64,000 nucleotides of DNA, from NCBI RefSeq assembly GCF_025961835.1, contig NZ_JAOQOK010000001.1:2480001-2544000 (forward strand), written 5' to 3'. Position 1 is the first letter of the stretch. Each line of letters opens with the position of its first letter. Positions 47,189 through 56,008 of this stretch are shown piece after piece. The notes beneath the pieces are model-generated. The model was not told the DNA's origin, did not search any database, and saw nothing but the letters and a program-made list of their open reading frames with translations. The translations under genes were made by a program, and so were the position numbers. Origin of the DNA: Sphingobium sp. B2D3C (GTDB taxonomy: Bacteria; Pseudomonadota; Alphaproteobacteria; Sphingomonadales; Sphingomonadaceae).

Positions 47189-48862
47189 TCAGCTGCAGCC
47201 GAGCAAAGCCCGCTGCTCACTCCAGCTAATCGGCAGATCGATGCTAAGCAGTCTTTTGGTCGTAAGCGATACTGGCTGACTGCCCTCGATGCATTGGGCA
47301 ACGATGTCCGGCGCAAGTATCGCGATCCGCATCAGCTGCGCGGAACGCTTGCAGCACTTGCCCTGCGCGTCGGCAAGTGATGCCAGACTGTGCCCAGGGG
47401 AACTCAGCAGCGCTTGATGCAGCGCACGCGCCTCAGCGATCAGCGCGACCAGCGGCTTGTTGACCGTGTCAGCCGAACGATCCTGCGAGTGGCCAATGAT
47501 TAGGCGAACATCCTTGCCCTGCCGAATGCGGATCGCCCGGCTGGTCAGTTGCACCGGGTGATCGTGCACCAGCTGATCGACCCGCAGGAGGGACCGCAGC
47601 TTGTCCCGGTGGAGTGTGAGAGTGATGCTCTCCTCTGCCATGTCGATTCGAGCGAGGAGCATCGTCAGCATCGCCGCACGCCTGGATGCTTTGCCTACAT
47701 CGACTGCAGCTTGGGCTGCCTTAGCCATAGCATTGACCGCATTGGCCGAACCCACGAGATCCATGATCGTCCTACGATCCATGAGCCAGCCCTTCAGGCG
47801 CTCGATGACGATCCGTTCGATCTCCGGCGCGCTGACCCGCCATGGTTTTTCGCTGCTGCCGATGAGCGCGTTGGGATGGGTTACATAATAGCGATAGCGC
47901 TTGCCGGCCTTGGCCGTGTGGCTGGGCGACATTTTGCGCCCCTCCCCATCGTGGATCAAGCCGGTGAGCAAGCTGCGCTTGGGAGACCGCTTGTATGTTG
48001 GGTTGTTGCGTCCCTCTTCCCGCTGGCGCTGTACCGCATCCCAAAGTGCCTCATCGATGATGGCGTCGTGCTGGCCGTCATAGACCGCGCGCTTGTGCAC
48101 GACCTTGCCGCGATAGATGGCATTGCCCAGCAGATGGGAGAGCGCGCCGCGGCTGAACGCAATGCCGCCCCGGCCTTGAAGCCGCCTGGTGCGATAGCCA
48201 TCGCGCAACAACTCTTCGACCAGGGCCTGCAGGGAGCCCAGCGCAAGATAGCGGGTCATGATGTGGCGGACCTGGCTCGCCTCGGCCTGGTTGATGACCA
48301 GCGCCCTGTCCTTCACATCATAGCCAAGCGGGGGATTACCGCCCATCCACATGCCCTTCTTCTTCGAGGCGGCGATCTTGTCGCGGATACGCTCACCGGT
48401 CACCTCGCGTTCGAACTGGGCGAAGGAGAGCAGCACATTGAGGGTGAGCCGTCCCATGCTACTCGTGGTGTTGAACGCCTGCGTGACCGAAACGAAGCTG
48501 GCGCCCCGGGCATCGAGGATCTCTACGATGCGGGCAAAGTCCGAGAGGGCTCTGGTCAGGCGATCAACCTTTTAGACCATGATCACGTCGATCTTCCCGG
48601 CTTCCACGTCGGCAAGCAGGCGGACCAGCGCGGGGCGATCCATCGACCCACCGGAGTAGCCGCCATCGTCATAGGCGGTCTTGACCAGAGACCAGCCTTC
48701 ATGGCGCTGGCTGACGATGTACGCCTCACAGGCCTCGCGCTGGGCATCGAGGCTATTGAACGCCTGCTCCAGCCCTTCCTCGCTGGACTTGCGGGTATAG
48801 ACGGCGCAGCGTACAGCACCGCGCGGTCCTTCAGTGAGCTTGGGCCGCCTAGCCATGATCAT
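47189..48862 (-). pseudogene. Large serine recombinase, interrupted by one in-frame stop
   Basis: The N-terminal resolvase domain ([40 protein letters not shown]) ends at IDVIMV with TAA at 48574-48572, and the same frame continues KVDRLTRALSDF, SFAQFEREVTGERIRDKIAA, then the recombinase and zinc-ribbon-like domains to 47189. Homologues have Tyr at the stop position (VYKVDRLTR), so a single TAT/TAC to TAA change explains it. The complete product would be about 557 aa. The second Met in frame after the stop (48457) could yield only a part without the catalytic Ser. This family integrates mobile elements and is often found beside DUF2924 and DUF3489 genes. A sequencing error or suppression cannot be excluded. 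Confidence 0.85.
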
Positions 48863-49248
48863 GCAGCCCGAAGAAGCGGGGACCCGACCAGGACGTTCCG
48901 GTTACCGCGCGGGCAATGGCCGAGAGCGACCGATAGCTGCGCTCTTCCCACACATAGCCATCTTCAACCACGGTAACGCTGATGCTACGCCCGTTCCACT
49001 GCCGCACGAGATGCAATTCCGCTTTTGAGGGTGACGCTCTCCTTGCCGGCAGCAAGGCGACGGAGGGCCTGGCCATGGGAGGGCGACAGCCCTCCCATGG
49101 TTTTCTCCTGCAGCGCATAGCCGAGCAGTCGGCGCAGCAGATCGGCGCTGACGCGCGGCGGCTCTGAACCCATTGACGATCGCCATTGATCACGCAGCTC
49201 GCCCAACGACAGCGCCGCCAGAGCATCAAGGCGTGCCTCCAGGCTCAT
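48849..49248 (-). pseudogene. DUF2924 family gene with frameshift
   Basis: Frame one, starting ATG 49248, encodes MSLEARLDALAALSLGELRD to VTLKSG and then terminates out of family at 48985. The family continues in a second frame as [38 protein letters not shown] and [11 protein letters not shown] to 48849. The switch is near 49020-49030 and is a net +1 (or -2). DUF2924 proteins accompany recombinases of the neighbouring type. The start overlaps the DUF3489 stop by 4 bp and the end overlaps the recombinase start by 14 bp. Confidence 0.82.
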
Positions 49249-49766
49249 GCCGCAGCGCTTTCGACCAGACGATAGCAGGCGCGCTCACCGCTCTTGTCCA
49301 GCGTGATCCCATGGCCCTTCTTGCGCAGGCCGGTGAGCGGCGCGCGGGTGCTGTGCGGCAGCCAGCCGGTCATGCCGACCAGCTCATCAAGCGATGCGCC
49401 CTCGGCGCGGCGGAGCAGATCCAGCACCTGCTCTGATTTTGACCGTGTGCGGTTCGGTGGCGTGACGACGGCCGCGGTAGCAACAGTCTCAGCCTGAGCA
49501 TTCTGCTCGCTGTCCAGGCCGATCGCGGCACGGCCCGCTTGCGTAATGACAAGCGCGAAGCGATCATCACCCTCTTCCCGCCAGACCTTGGGCAGATCGG
49601 AGGTCGCGGCTTCCTCGACCAGTCCGCGCTTGATCAGCGGCGGGATGACCTTGCGGATCCGGCCTGCCTGATCGGCGAGGTGATCGGGCGGTGGCAGCAA
49701 GCTGCCATCATCCCGCTGGGCAGCAGCGGACAGCAGGACGAGTTGCAGATCGTTGAGCCTGGTCAT
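49245..49766 (-). CDS. DUF3489 family protein (173 aa)
   Basis: A DUF3489 protein: an N-terminal helix-turn-helix-like part (MTRLNDLQLVLLSAAAQRDD, IRKVIPPLIKRGLVEEA) and a C-terminal half with KSEQVLDLLRRAEGASLDEL and the family end MTGWLPHSTRAPLTGLRKKG. AGGAGACCACCC precedes ATG 49766. The order DUF3489, DUF2924, recombinase is a recurring alphaproteobacterial cassette; here it is the only intact member. Confidence 0.88.
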   Translation of the reverse strand: MTRLNDLQLVLLSAAAQRDDGSLLPPPDHLADQAGRIRKVIPPLIKRGLVEEAATSDLPKVWREEGDDRFALVITQAGRAAIGLDSEQNAQAETVATAAVVTPPNRTRSKSEQVLDLLRRAEGASLDELVGMTGWLPHSTRAPLTGLRKKGHGITLDKSGERACYRLVESAAA

Positions 49767-50628
49767 GGGTGGTCTCCTCTTGCGGAGCAGCACTGCGCTG
49801 CTCCCACCACCCAGAGCCCTGTCGACCAAGCCGGCAGGGCATCTCCGCAGCATTGCGCCGCGGCTCGACCAGCACCAATGCTCGGTGTCAGGAACAAGTC
49901 CAGTCGAATGTGCGCCCTCAGCAATGAGGAAAGCAGCTGTTCGTTTAGCCGGATCGCGCACCTGCTTTGGGAGCAGAGTTTCGCGACTGCTTTGTTGGAC
50001 AATCTGGACAGTCCGCTTTCAGGAGCTGAAAAGGTGATAGCGGACGTGCATTCGGCTGAACCCTGATGACGGCTACCGACCAAACCTGGTCGTTCAGATC
50101 CGGCGTAACGGACGTCTGCTCCAAGCAATAGCAGTCGTTCGGGCCGCATCATTCCGACCGGCGGGACGCGCAAACATATCACGTCAATGACGTGCCAGTT
50201 CCCTGTCCAGCGCCTTATTACCATTGGGCCGAGACACCAACACAGTTCTGACCGATGCTTTTGATGCACGCTCAACATGAGGGGTTGGCCGCCTTTCCGC
50301 TCTTAGGAGACAGTGAGATCTGACCTCTGGCAGAGATAGCGTAGGTGCAGGAAAGGTGCGTGCCCGTTTTGGAGGATGAGCGCGTCGCGCTGCGCAACCG
50401 CGCCTTGCACCGTTATTTCGCTAGGCGCGTGCCCGTCGGTGAGGTGAAACATCTGATGGAGGATGTGCTCGCCAGCACAACTGTCAGAAAAGCCCTCAGA
50501 TCGAGACGTTGCAGGGCGCTCATTCGCAGGCCAATAGTTGCTTTCGTCCACTATGAGGTGCTGCTAGGACGAGCAGATATAAGCGCTGGAACACAGAATT
50601 TTTGCAGTCTGCGCGGAGGGATGGACGA
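49767..50628. other. Long intergenic region of the island (862 bp)
   Basis: Several short frames are open on both strands, but none shows codon bias, a ribosome-binding site or a recognisable family. At about 50090-50155 it has a hairpin-containing repeat related to one at 55490-55555. The composition is less GC-rich than the flanks. Confidence 0.45.
50112..50144 (+). repeat. Repeat copy 1 (TGCTCCAAGCAATAGCAGTC type)
   Basis: The core GTCTGCTCCAAGCAATAGCA, followed by GTCGTTCGGGCCG, matches the second copy at 55515 at 27 or 28 of 33 positions in the same orientation. TCTGCT and AGCAGTC form a near-perfect hairpin. Confidence 0.6.
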
Positions 50629-51822
50629 ATGAGGGGGAGCCACAGCGCGGTAGCGCGACCTGAGGAATGGCATGGCCGCAGGATTGCTATCTCGCAGTTC
50701 CCCCGCAACCAGCGCACTTTTCTAATCGCTTTTGCCCTTCACGCTTTGGCTGCCTGCTCGGAAAAAGCGCCACCGCCGCCGCCTACACCGCAAGTTATTA
50801 TCGCAAAACCCTTCAGCCGCAATGTGGCCGATTGGGTCGATTATGCAGGACGTTTTGAAGCGGTGGACGCCATCGATGTGCGTCCGCGAGTCTCTGGCTT
50901 GCTGCAATCGGTTCACTTCAAGGACGGGCAGTCCGTCACGCGCGGACAATTGCTCTTCACGCTCGATCAACGGCCCTTCGCCGCAAGACTGGCGCAAGCT
51001 CGCGCCGGCGTCGCCCGTGCGCAAGCGGCGCTCGCCAGAACCTCGGCTGATTATAAGCGCGCGACGGCCCTGATCGGCGATGGCTTCATCAGCCAGTCCC
51101 TGGTCGATACCCGCCTTGCTGATTGGGAGCAGGCGGCCGCTGAGCTGGCCAACGCCCGCGCCGTCGCTCAGGCCGCATCGCTGGATCTCTCGTTCACGCG
51201 CATCACGGCGCCAGCAAGCGGGCGGGCATCCTATCGCAGGCTTGCAGCAGGCAATCTGGTCTCGGCCGAGCAGACCTTGCTCACCACCATCATGACACAG
51301 AACCCCATGCGCTTTGTGTTCGATGCGCCGGAGCGTGCTTTCCTGCAATTCCGCCGGGCTCGTGAGAGTGGCGCTGTCGTGCGGATCCGCCTTGAGGATG
51401 AAACCGAGTTCAATTGGGCCGGTCAGATCGAGATGCTGGACAATGCGCTCGATCGAAGCTCCGGCACCATCCGCGGACAAGCGCTCGTACAGAACCCCAC
51501 CGGCTTGCTCACCCCCGGCATGTTTGGAAGGATGCGCTGGACTTTGGGCGCGCCTAGCCCTGCACTGCTTGTTCCAGAGAAGGCGATCATTGTCGATCAG
51601 ACCCGTCCGACCGTATTCGTCGTCGGCAAGGATGGTCTGATTGCCCAGCGCATTGTGGAGCTGGGCAATATAGCGGACGGCCTGCGGGTGATCCGCAGCG
51701 GCCTCGCGCCCGGCGAGCAGGTCGTCATCGCCGGCATGCAGCGCGCGCGAGTGGGGCAGAAGGTCGTCGCCAAGCTAGGCAAGATCGAACCTGAGCGGCC
51801 CGCACCGGGAGCGACCAAGTGA
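50629..51822 (+). CDS. RND efflux periplasmic adaptor lipoprotein
   Basis: A membrane fusion protein of 397 aa. A hydrophobic segment ends in the lipobox ALAAC (Cys43), followed by SEKAPPPPPTPQV, then a barrel-sandwich hybrid motif (DVRPRVSGLLQSVHFKDGQS), an alpha-hairpin and a second lipoyl half (LDLSFTRITAPASGRASYRR). Start ATG 50629 has GGAGG 9 bases upstream. The gene overlaps the permease start by 4 bp (GTGA). It belongs to a second efflux system, which is distinct from the one at 29.8-36.2 kb. Confidence 0.92.
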   Translation: MRGSHSAVARPEEWHGRRIAISQFPRNQRTFLIAFALHALAACSEKAPPPPPTPQVIIAKPFSRNVADWVDYAGRFEAVDAIDVRPRVSGLLQSVHFKDGQSVTRGQLLFTLDQRPFAARLAQARAGVARAQAALARTSADYKRATALIGDGFISQSLVDTRLADWEQAAAELANARAVAQAASLDLSFTRITAPASGRASYRRLAAGNLVSAEQTLLTTIMTQNPMRFVFDAPERAFLQFRRARESGAVVRIRLEDETEFNWAGQIEMLDNALDRSSGTIRGQALVQNPTGLLTPGMFGRMRWTLGAPSPALLVPEKAIIVDQTRPTVFVVGKDGLIAQRIVELGNIADGLRVIRSGLAPGEQVVIAGMQRARVGQKVVAKLGKIEPERPAPGATK

Positions 51823-54800
51823 GCGCCGCCAACGCGCGGATGAGCTTCTCGCATTTCTTCATCGCGCGACCCATCTTTGCTTGCGCCTTGTCGCTGTTTA
51901 TTCTGCTCGTCGGCATCATTAGCTATTGGCGCTTGCCGGTCGACCAATATCCAAAAATCTCGCCGCCGGTGGTCAGCGTCACCGCCGTCTATCCCGGCGC
52001 CTCTGCCGAGGTTATGGCGGACACCGTTGCAGCCCCACTGGAGCAACAGATCAATGGCGTGGACAACACGCTGTATGTGAGTTCGACCGCGATTGCGGAT
52101 GGCCGCGTGACGATCAACATCAGCTTCCAGATCGGCACCGATCCTGATTTGGCGCAGGTGCAGGTGCAGAACCGCGTGCAGACCGCGCTGCCCCAGCTGC
52201 CGCAGGAAGTGCAAAATCTCGGCGTGACGGTGCGCAAGGCGCAGAACGACACACTGATGATCGTCCACATGCTGTCGACTTCACCCAGTATCGATCGCGA
52301 ATATCTCGCCAACTACGCAACCATGCAGGTGCGCGAACGGCTGCTCCGCCTGCCCGGCGTGGGCGATGTCGGAACATTCGCTTCACGTGATTATGCCATG
52401 CGCATCTGGATCGACCCGGACAAGGCAGCCGCGCGCGACCTGACCGTGCAAGAGATATTGGCGGCGCTGCGCGGCAACAATATCCAGCTTGCGGCGGGAA
52501 CGGTTGGCGGCGCGCAAATGAGCCAGAATCCCGGCCCTACCCAATATAATCTGAATGTTCAGAGCAAGCTCAACCAGCCCAAAGAGTTCGAGCAAATCAT
52601 CGTCAAACGCGATGCGCAAGGGCGCGTCACCCGCATCGGCGACATTGCGCGGGTGGAGCTGGGCGCACAGACCTATTCGATCAACGCCTATCTCGATCAG
52701 GGAGAAGCCTATCCCCTAAGTGTTTCGCAGGCATCGGGCGGCAATGCACTCCAGACGGCCAACGCCGTTCGCGAGACGATGAAGGAACTCGCCAAGAGTT
52801 TCCCGCCCGGCATTTCCTACCGGATCGTATTCAACCCCAGCCAATATATCAGCGATTCCGTGAACAAGTTACGCGACACGATGGTCGAGGCGGTCATTCT
52901 CGTTGTGATCGTCGTCATATTGTTCCTGCAAAGCTGGCGCACCGCCATCATCCCGTTGTTGGCCATACCCATCTCGCTAGTCGGCACCTTCGCTGTCATG
53001 GCGGCGGCGGGCTTCTCGCTCAACAACCTCTCGCTGTTCGGGCTGGTTCTTTCCATCGGGATCGTGGTGGATGATGCCATCGTCGTGGTGGAAAATGCCG
53101 AGCGCCATATTCGCGCAGGCGTTTCCCCGCGCGAGGCGGCGTATCGGACTATGAATGAGGTGGGGCGCGCGCTCATCGGCATCGCGCTGGTGCTGGTGGC
53201 CGTGTTCGTGCCGACCGCCTTCATGGGCGGCGTCACGGGGCAATTCTACAAGCAGTTCGCACTGACGGTGACCGCCGCAACCGTCATCTCGCTCATCGTG
53301 TCGCTTACCCTCTCGCCCGCCCTGTGCGCGCTGCTACTGCGCCAGCATGACAGTGTCCCGCCGCGCACCGCCATCGTGCGTTGCCTGCACCGGAGCGGCG
53401 AGCGCTTTACGATGATGTTTGACCGCTTCGGTCAAAGCTATGGCAGGCTCACACGGCGCTTGCTGCGTATGATGGGCCTCGTCTTCATCCTCTATATCGG
53501 CTTGCTGTTGCTCACCGGTTGGCGGCTCTATGACACGCCGCGCGGTTTCGTGCCTCAGCAGGATCAGAGCCTCGCCGTCGTCGCGATCAATCTGCCGACC
53601 GGCGCCAGCCTTGCACGCACCGATGCCGTCGTGCGGCAGGCCATCGATGTCATGCTGGAGACACCGGGCGTTCAGGCAGCCTCCGTCTATGCGGGCGTGG
53701 ATGCGATGGGCATGTCCGTCCAGTCCAGCGCCGGACAGCTTTATGCCATCATGGAGCCGTTCAGCGAGCGGTTGCCCAAGGGACTGACCGCGGACGTCAT
53801 CGTCGCCGACCTGCGCAAGCGCTTCTCGAGCATGACCGAGGCGGACATTCGTCTCATCATGCCGCCACCGGTGCGCGGCCTTGGCACGGCGGGCGGCTTC
53901 CGCCTCATGGTGGAGGACCGTGGCGGGCACGGCTACGCGGCGCTCGATGCTGTGACACGCGATCTCGCCGCGGCGGCCGCTGAAGAGCCCGCCATTTCCC
54001 AGAGCTTCACTAATTTCAACATGCGCAGCCCGCGCATCGCGGTGGAGGTGGACCGCGATAAGGCCGAGATGCTCGGTGTGGAAAGCCAGGATGTTTATGC
54101 CGCGCTCCAGACCTACATGGCGGGCTCCTACGTCAACAACATTACCCTGCTTGGCCATAGCTTCCAGGTGATTGCGCAAGCGGACCCGGCCTATCGGGAG
54201 AATGCGGACCTGCTGGGGCAGATAAAAACGCGCTCGGCGTCCGGCACGATGGTCCCGCTCGACGCGGTCGCTAAGCTCACGCCCTCGACCGGGCCGTATC
54301 GCGTTCAGCGCTACAATCTCTATCCATCGACCGATATTCAGGGCGAGGCAGCGCCGGGCTATTCCTCCGGCGAGGCGATGGAAGCGATGGAACGGATCGC
54401 CGCTCAGCGCCTCCCCGCGGGCTTTGGCTTCGAGTGGACGGACTTGGCCTATCAGCAGCGTGTTGCGGGAGGCAGCGGTGAACTTGCCTTCGGGCTGGCG
54501 ATCATCTTCGTGTTCATCGCGCTAGCGGCATTTTATGAGAGCCTGACGCTGCCGCTCGCGATCATCATGATCATACCGCTCTGCCTGCTCTCCGCCATTC
54601 TGGGCGTGAACCTGCGAGGCGAGGACAATAATATTCTCACGCAGATCGGCATGGTGGTGCTGATTGGCCTTGCGGCGAAAAACGCAATTCTGATCGTGGA
54701 ATTTGCACGCCAGGCCGAGGATGAGGGCCTGTCCTGCCGGGAAGCCGCGATCATCGCCGCGCGCATCCGCCTGCGTCCGATCCTCATGACCTCCTTCGCA

Positions 54801-55046
54801 TTCATCGCCGGCGTGGTCCCCCTCGCTTTTGCCACAGGCGCCGGTGCGGAATTGCGCCAAGCGCTGGGAACAGCCGTCTTCTACGGGATGATCGGCCTGA
54901 CCCTGCTCGGCCTCATCTTTGCGCCAATCTTCTATGTGGCCTGCAGGATGCTCGGCGACCGGGTTTCAGGCACAATGGAGCGTCGACGCGCAAGACGCGA
55001 TCTTGATGTGTCTGACACTGCTGTTGAGAAGATCTCGCGGGAGTGA
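51819..55046 (+). CDS. RND efflux permease, HAE1 family (1075 aa)
   Basis: A second AcrB-like proton-driven exporter, with FFIARPIFACALSLFILLVG, TM4 Asp pair in SIGIVVDDAIVVVENAERH, and TM10 Lys in GLAAKNAILIVEFARQAED. GTG 51819 overlaps the adaptor stop; ATG 51840 is possible. No outer-membrane factor follows, so it must borrow one, perhaps the NodT-type lipoprotein at 29790. It is moderately diverged from the permease at 31214. Confidence 0.95.
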   Translation: MSAANARMSFSHFFIARPIFACALSLFILLVGIISYWRLPVDQYPKISPPVVSVTAVYPGASAEVMADTVAAPLEQQINGVDNTLYVSSTAIADGRVTINISFQIGTDPDLAQVQVQNRVQTALPQLPQEVQNLGVTVRKAQNDTLMIVHMLSTSPSIDREYLANYATMQVRERLLRLPGVGDVGTFASRDYAMRIWIDPDKAAARDLTVQEILAALRGNNIQLAAGTVGGAQMSQNPGPTQYNLNVQSKLNQPKEFEQIIVKRDAQGRVTRIGDIARVELGAQTYSINAYLDQGEAYPLSVSQASGGNALQTANAVRETMKELAKSFPPGISYRIVFNPSQYISDSVNKLRDTMVEAVILVVIVVILFLQSWRTAIIPLLAIPISLVGTFAVMAAAGFSLNNLSLFGLVLSIGIVVDDAIVVVENAERHIRAGVSPREAAYRTMNEVGRALIGIALVLVAVFVPTAFMGGVTGQFYKQFALTVTAATVISLIVSLTLSPALCALLLRQHDSVPPRTAIVRCLHRSGERFTMMFDRFGQSYGRLTRRLLRMMGLVFILYIGLLLLTGWRLYDTPRGFVPQQDQSLAVVAINLPTGASLARTDAVVRQAIDVMLETPGVQAASVYAGVDAMGMSVQSSAGQLYAIMEPFSERLPKGLTADVIVADLRKRFSSMTEADIRLIMPPPVRGLGTAGGFRLMVEDRGGHGYAALDAVTRDLAAAAAEEPAISQSFTNFNMRSPRIAVEVDRDKAEMLGVESQDVYAALQTYMAGSYVNNITLLGHSFQVIAQADPAYRENADLLGQIKTRSASGTMVPLDAVAKLTPSTGPYRVQRYNLYPSTDIQGEAAPGYSSGEAMEAMERIAAQRLPAGFGFEWTDLAYQQRVAGGSGELAFGLAIIFVFIALAAFYESLTLPLAIIMIIPLCLLSAILGVNLRGEDNNILTQIGMVVLIGLAAKNAILIVEFARQAEDEGLSCREAAIIAARIRLRPILMTSFAFIAGVVPLAFATGAGAELRQALGTAVFYGMIGLTLLGLIFAPIFYVACRMLGDRVSGTMERRRARRDLDVSDTAVEKISRE

Positions 55047-55641
55047 GCCCTTTCGCTGACTGAGGCCACTAGCAACTCGACTTCACATCATCTGCTGATA
55101 TGGCCACGACCTTGGAATGCTCAAGCCCCCTGTGTCCGCGATACTCAAGCTCTCTACCCCCGGTTGTGCTTCCCCAGAGTAGATGTAGATCAAATCGTGA
55201 ACGTTTCAACGGTCCTGGGCGAGTAATTCACGAATTTGTGGAAAGCGGCTCAGCGGTTCGATGAATTAGGTGTCGTCTGTCAGCAGCGCTGCTCTAATCC
55301 CAGCTCACGGGCCTTCCAGGCGGCAAAGCATTATTGCACTCGTTACTTCCCAAAGGTAGGCAATCAATACTCGCTCTTCAGGTTTAAGAGGCGCGGTATC
55401 GAATGCATTTGACACCAAATAGATGATCCACTGCTGACTGCAATGTCCCACGATCCGCGTTCGCTTCCTGCGACAGTCGATCAAAGCCGGTCGTTGGGGT
55501 CGGCCTACTTGAACGACTGCTCCAGCCAATAGCAGTCATTCGGGACGTTTCAGCCCGCCCTGAGAGACCCGACCCAATTCGAGACTTTGGCTTCGGAACT
55601 GTGCATCCCGACAGCGGACGTTCGATCAGTGCTAAGTCATT
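55047..55641. other. Long intergenic region downstream of second RND pair (595 bp)
   Basis: No supported gene. It is AT-richer than its flanks and includes the second copy of the hairpin repeat at 55515-55547. Short open frames here have no family match that I can see. Confidence 0.45.
55515..55547 (+). repeat. Repeat copy 2 (TGCTCCAGCCAATAGCAGTC type)
   Basis: GACTGCT and AGCAGTC form a perfect 7-bp hairpin with a 9-base loop. It is a direct-orientation relative of the element at 50112, so the two lie on either side of the RND adaptor/permease pair. Confidence 0.6.
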
Positions 55642-55992
55642 TTAACGGCCACGGGTGCGTTTCGCCTCATTTCCGATCCGTCGCGCCTTCAACAAATCGT
55701 GTCGCGATAGAATACCGATCACCTTGCTGGTGATCGGGTCGATGATCGGAACACGCCCGACGCCCGTCGCGACCATGAGATCGGCCACCACACCAACCGG
55801 TGCCTGCGCGGTTGTAAAGGGCTGTGACGCATCCGAAACGACATCAGACAAAGCCACGTCTCCCGGTGCGCTTTCAACTTGCCAGCGCAGCGCGTCGGAT
55901 CTCGATACCAGACCGAGCAACCGCCCTTCTTCATCTATCCCTGGATAGCTGCGGTGCCTGGCCGTGCTCCCGAAAATGCGATCGTCTCGCCA
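55642..55992 (-). pseudogene. 3' remnant of a ClC-type gene, CBS domain pair
   Basis: The open frame reads DDRIFGSTARHRSYPGIDEE, LLGLVSRSDALRWQ and VGRVPIIDPITSKVIGILSR to the stop at 55642. This resembles the C-terminal two-CBS region of ClC-type chloride channels or another CBS protein. No ATG or ribosome-binding site lies upstream; the frame runs directly into the end of the barrel gene at 56009. The channel part is absent, so this is most likely a truncated relic. A TTG at 55920 could in theory start a 92-aa CBS protein. Confidence 0.65.
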
Positions 55993-56008
55993 ACTACTTT
56001 CCGCGGCG

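Noticed and set aside
49763..50278. Minus-strand open frame of 171 codons upstream of the DUF3489 gene
   Set aside because: Contains the dispersed hairpin repeat, has no codon bias or ribosome-binding site and overlaps the DUF3489 leader.
50345..50632. Plus-strand open frame of 95 codons before the second RND adaptor
   Set aside because: No family resemblance and poor codon bias; it would overlap the adaptor start. Kept as intergenic.
55305..55529. Minus-strand open frame of 74 codons after the second RND permease
   Set aside because: No ribosome-binding site, family or codon bias; overlaps the repeat copy.
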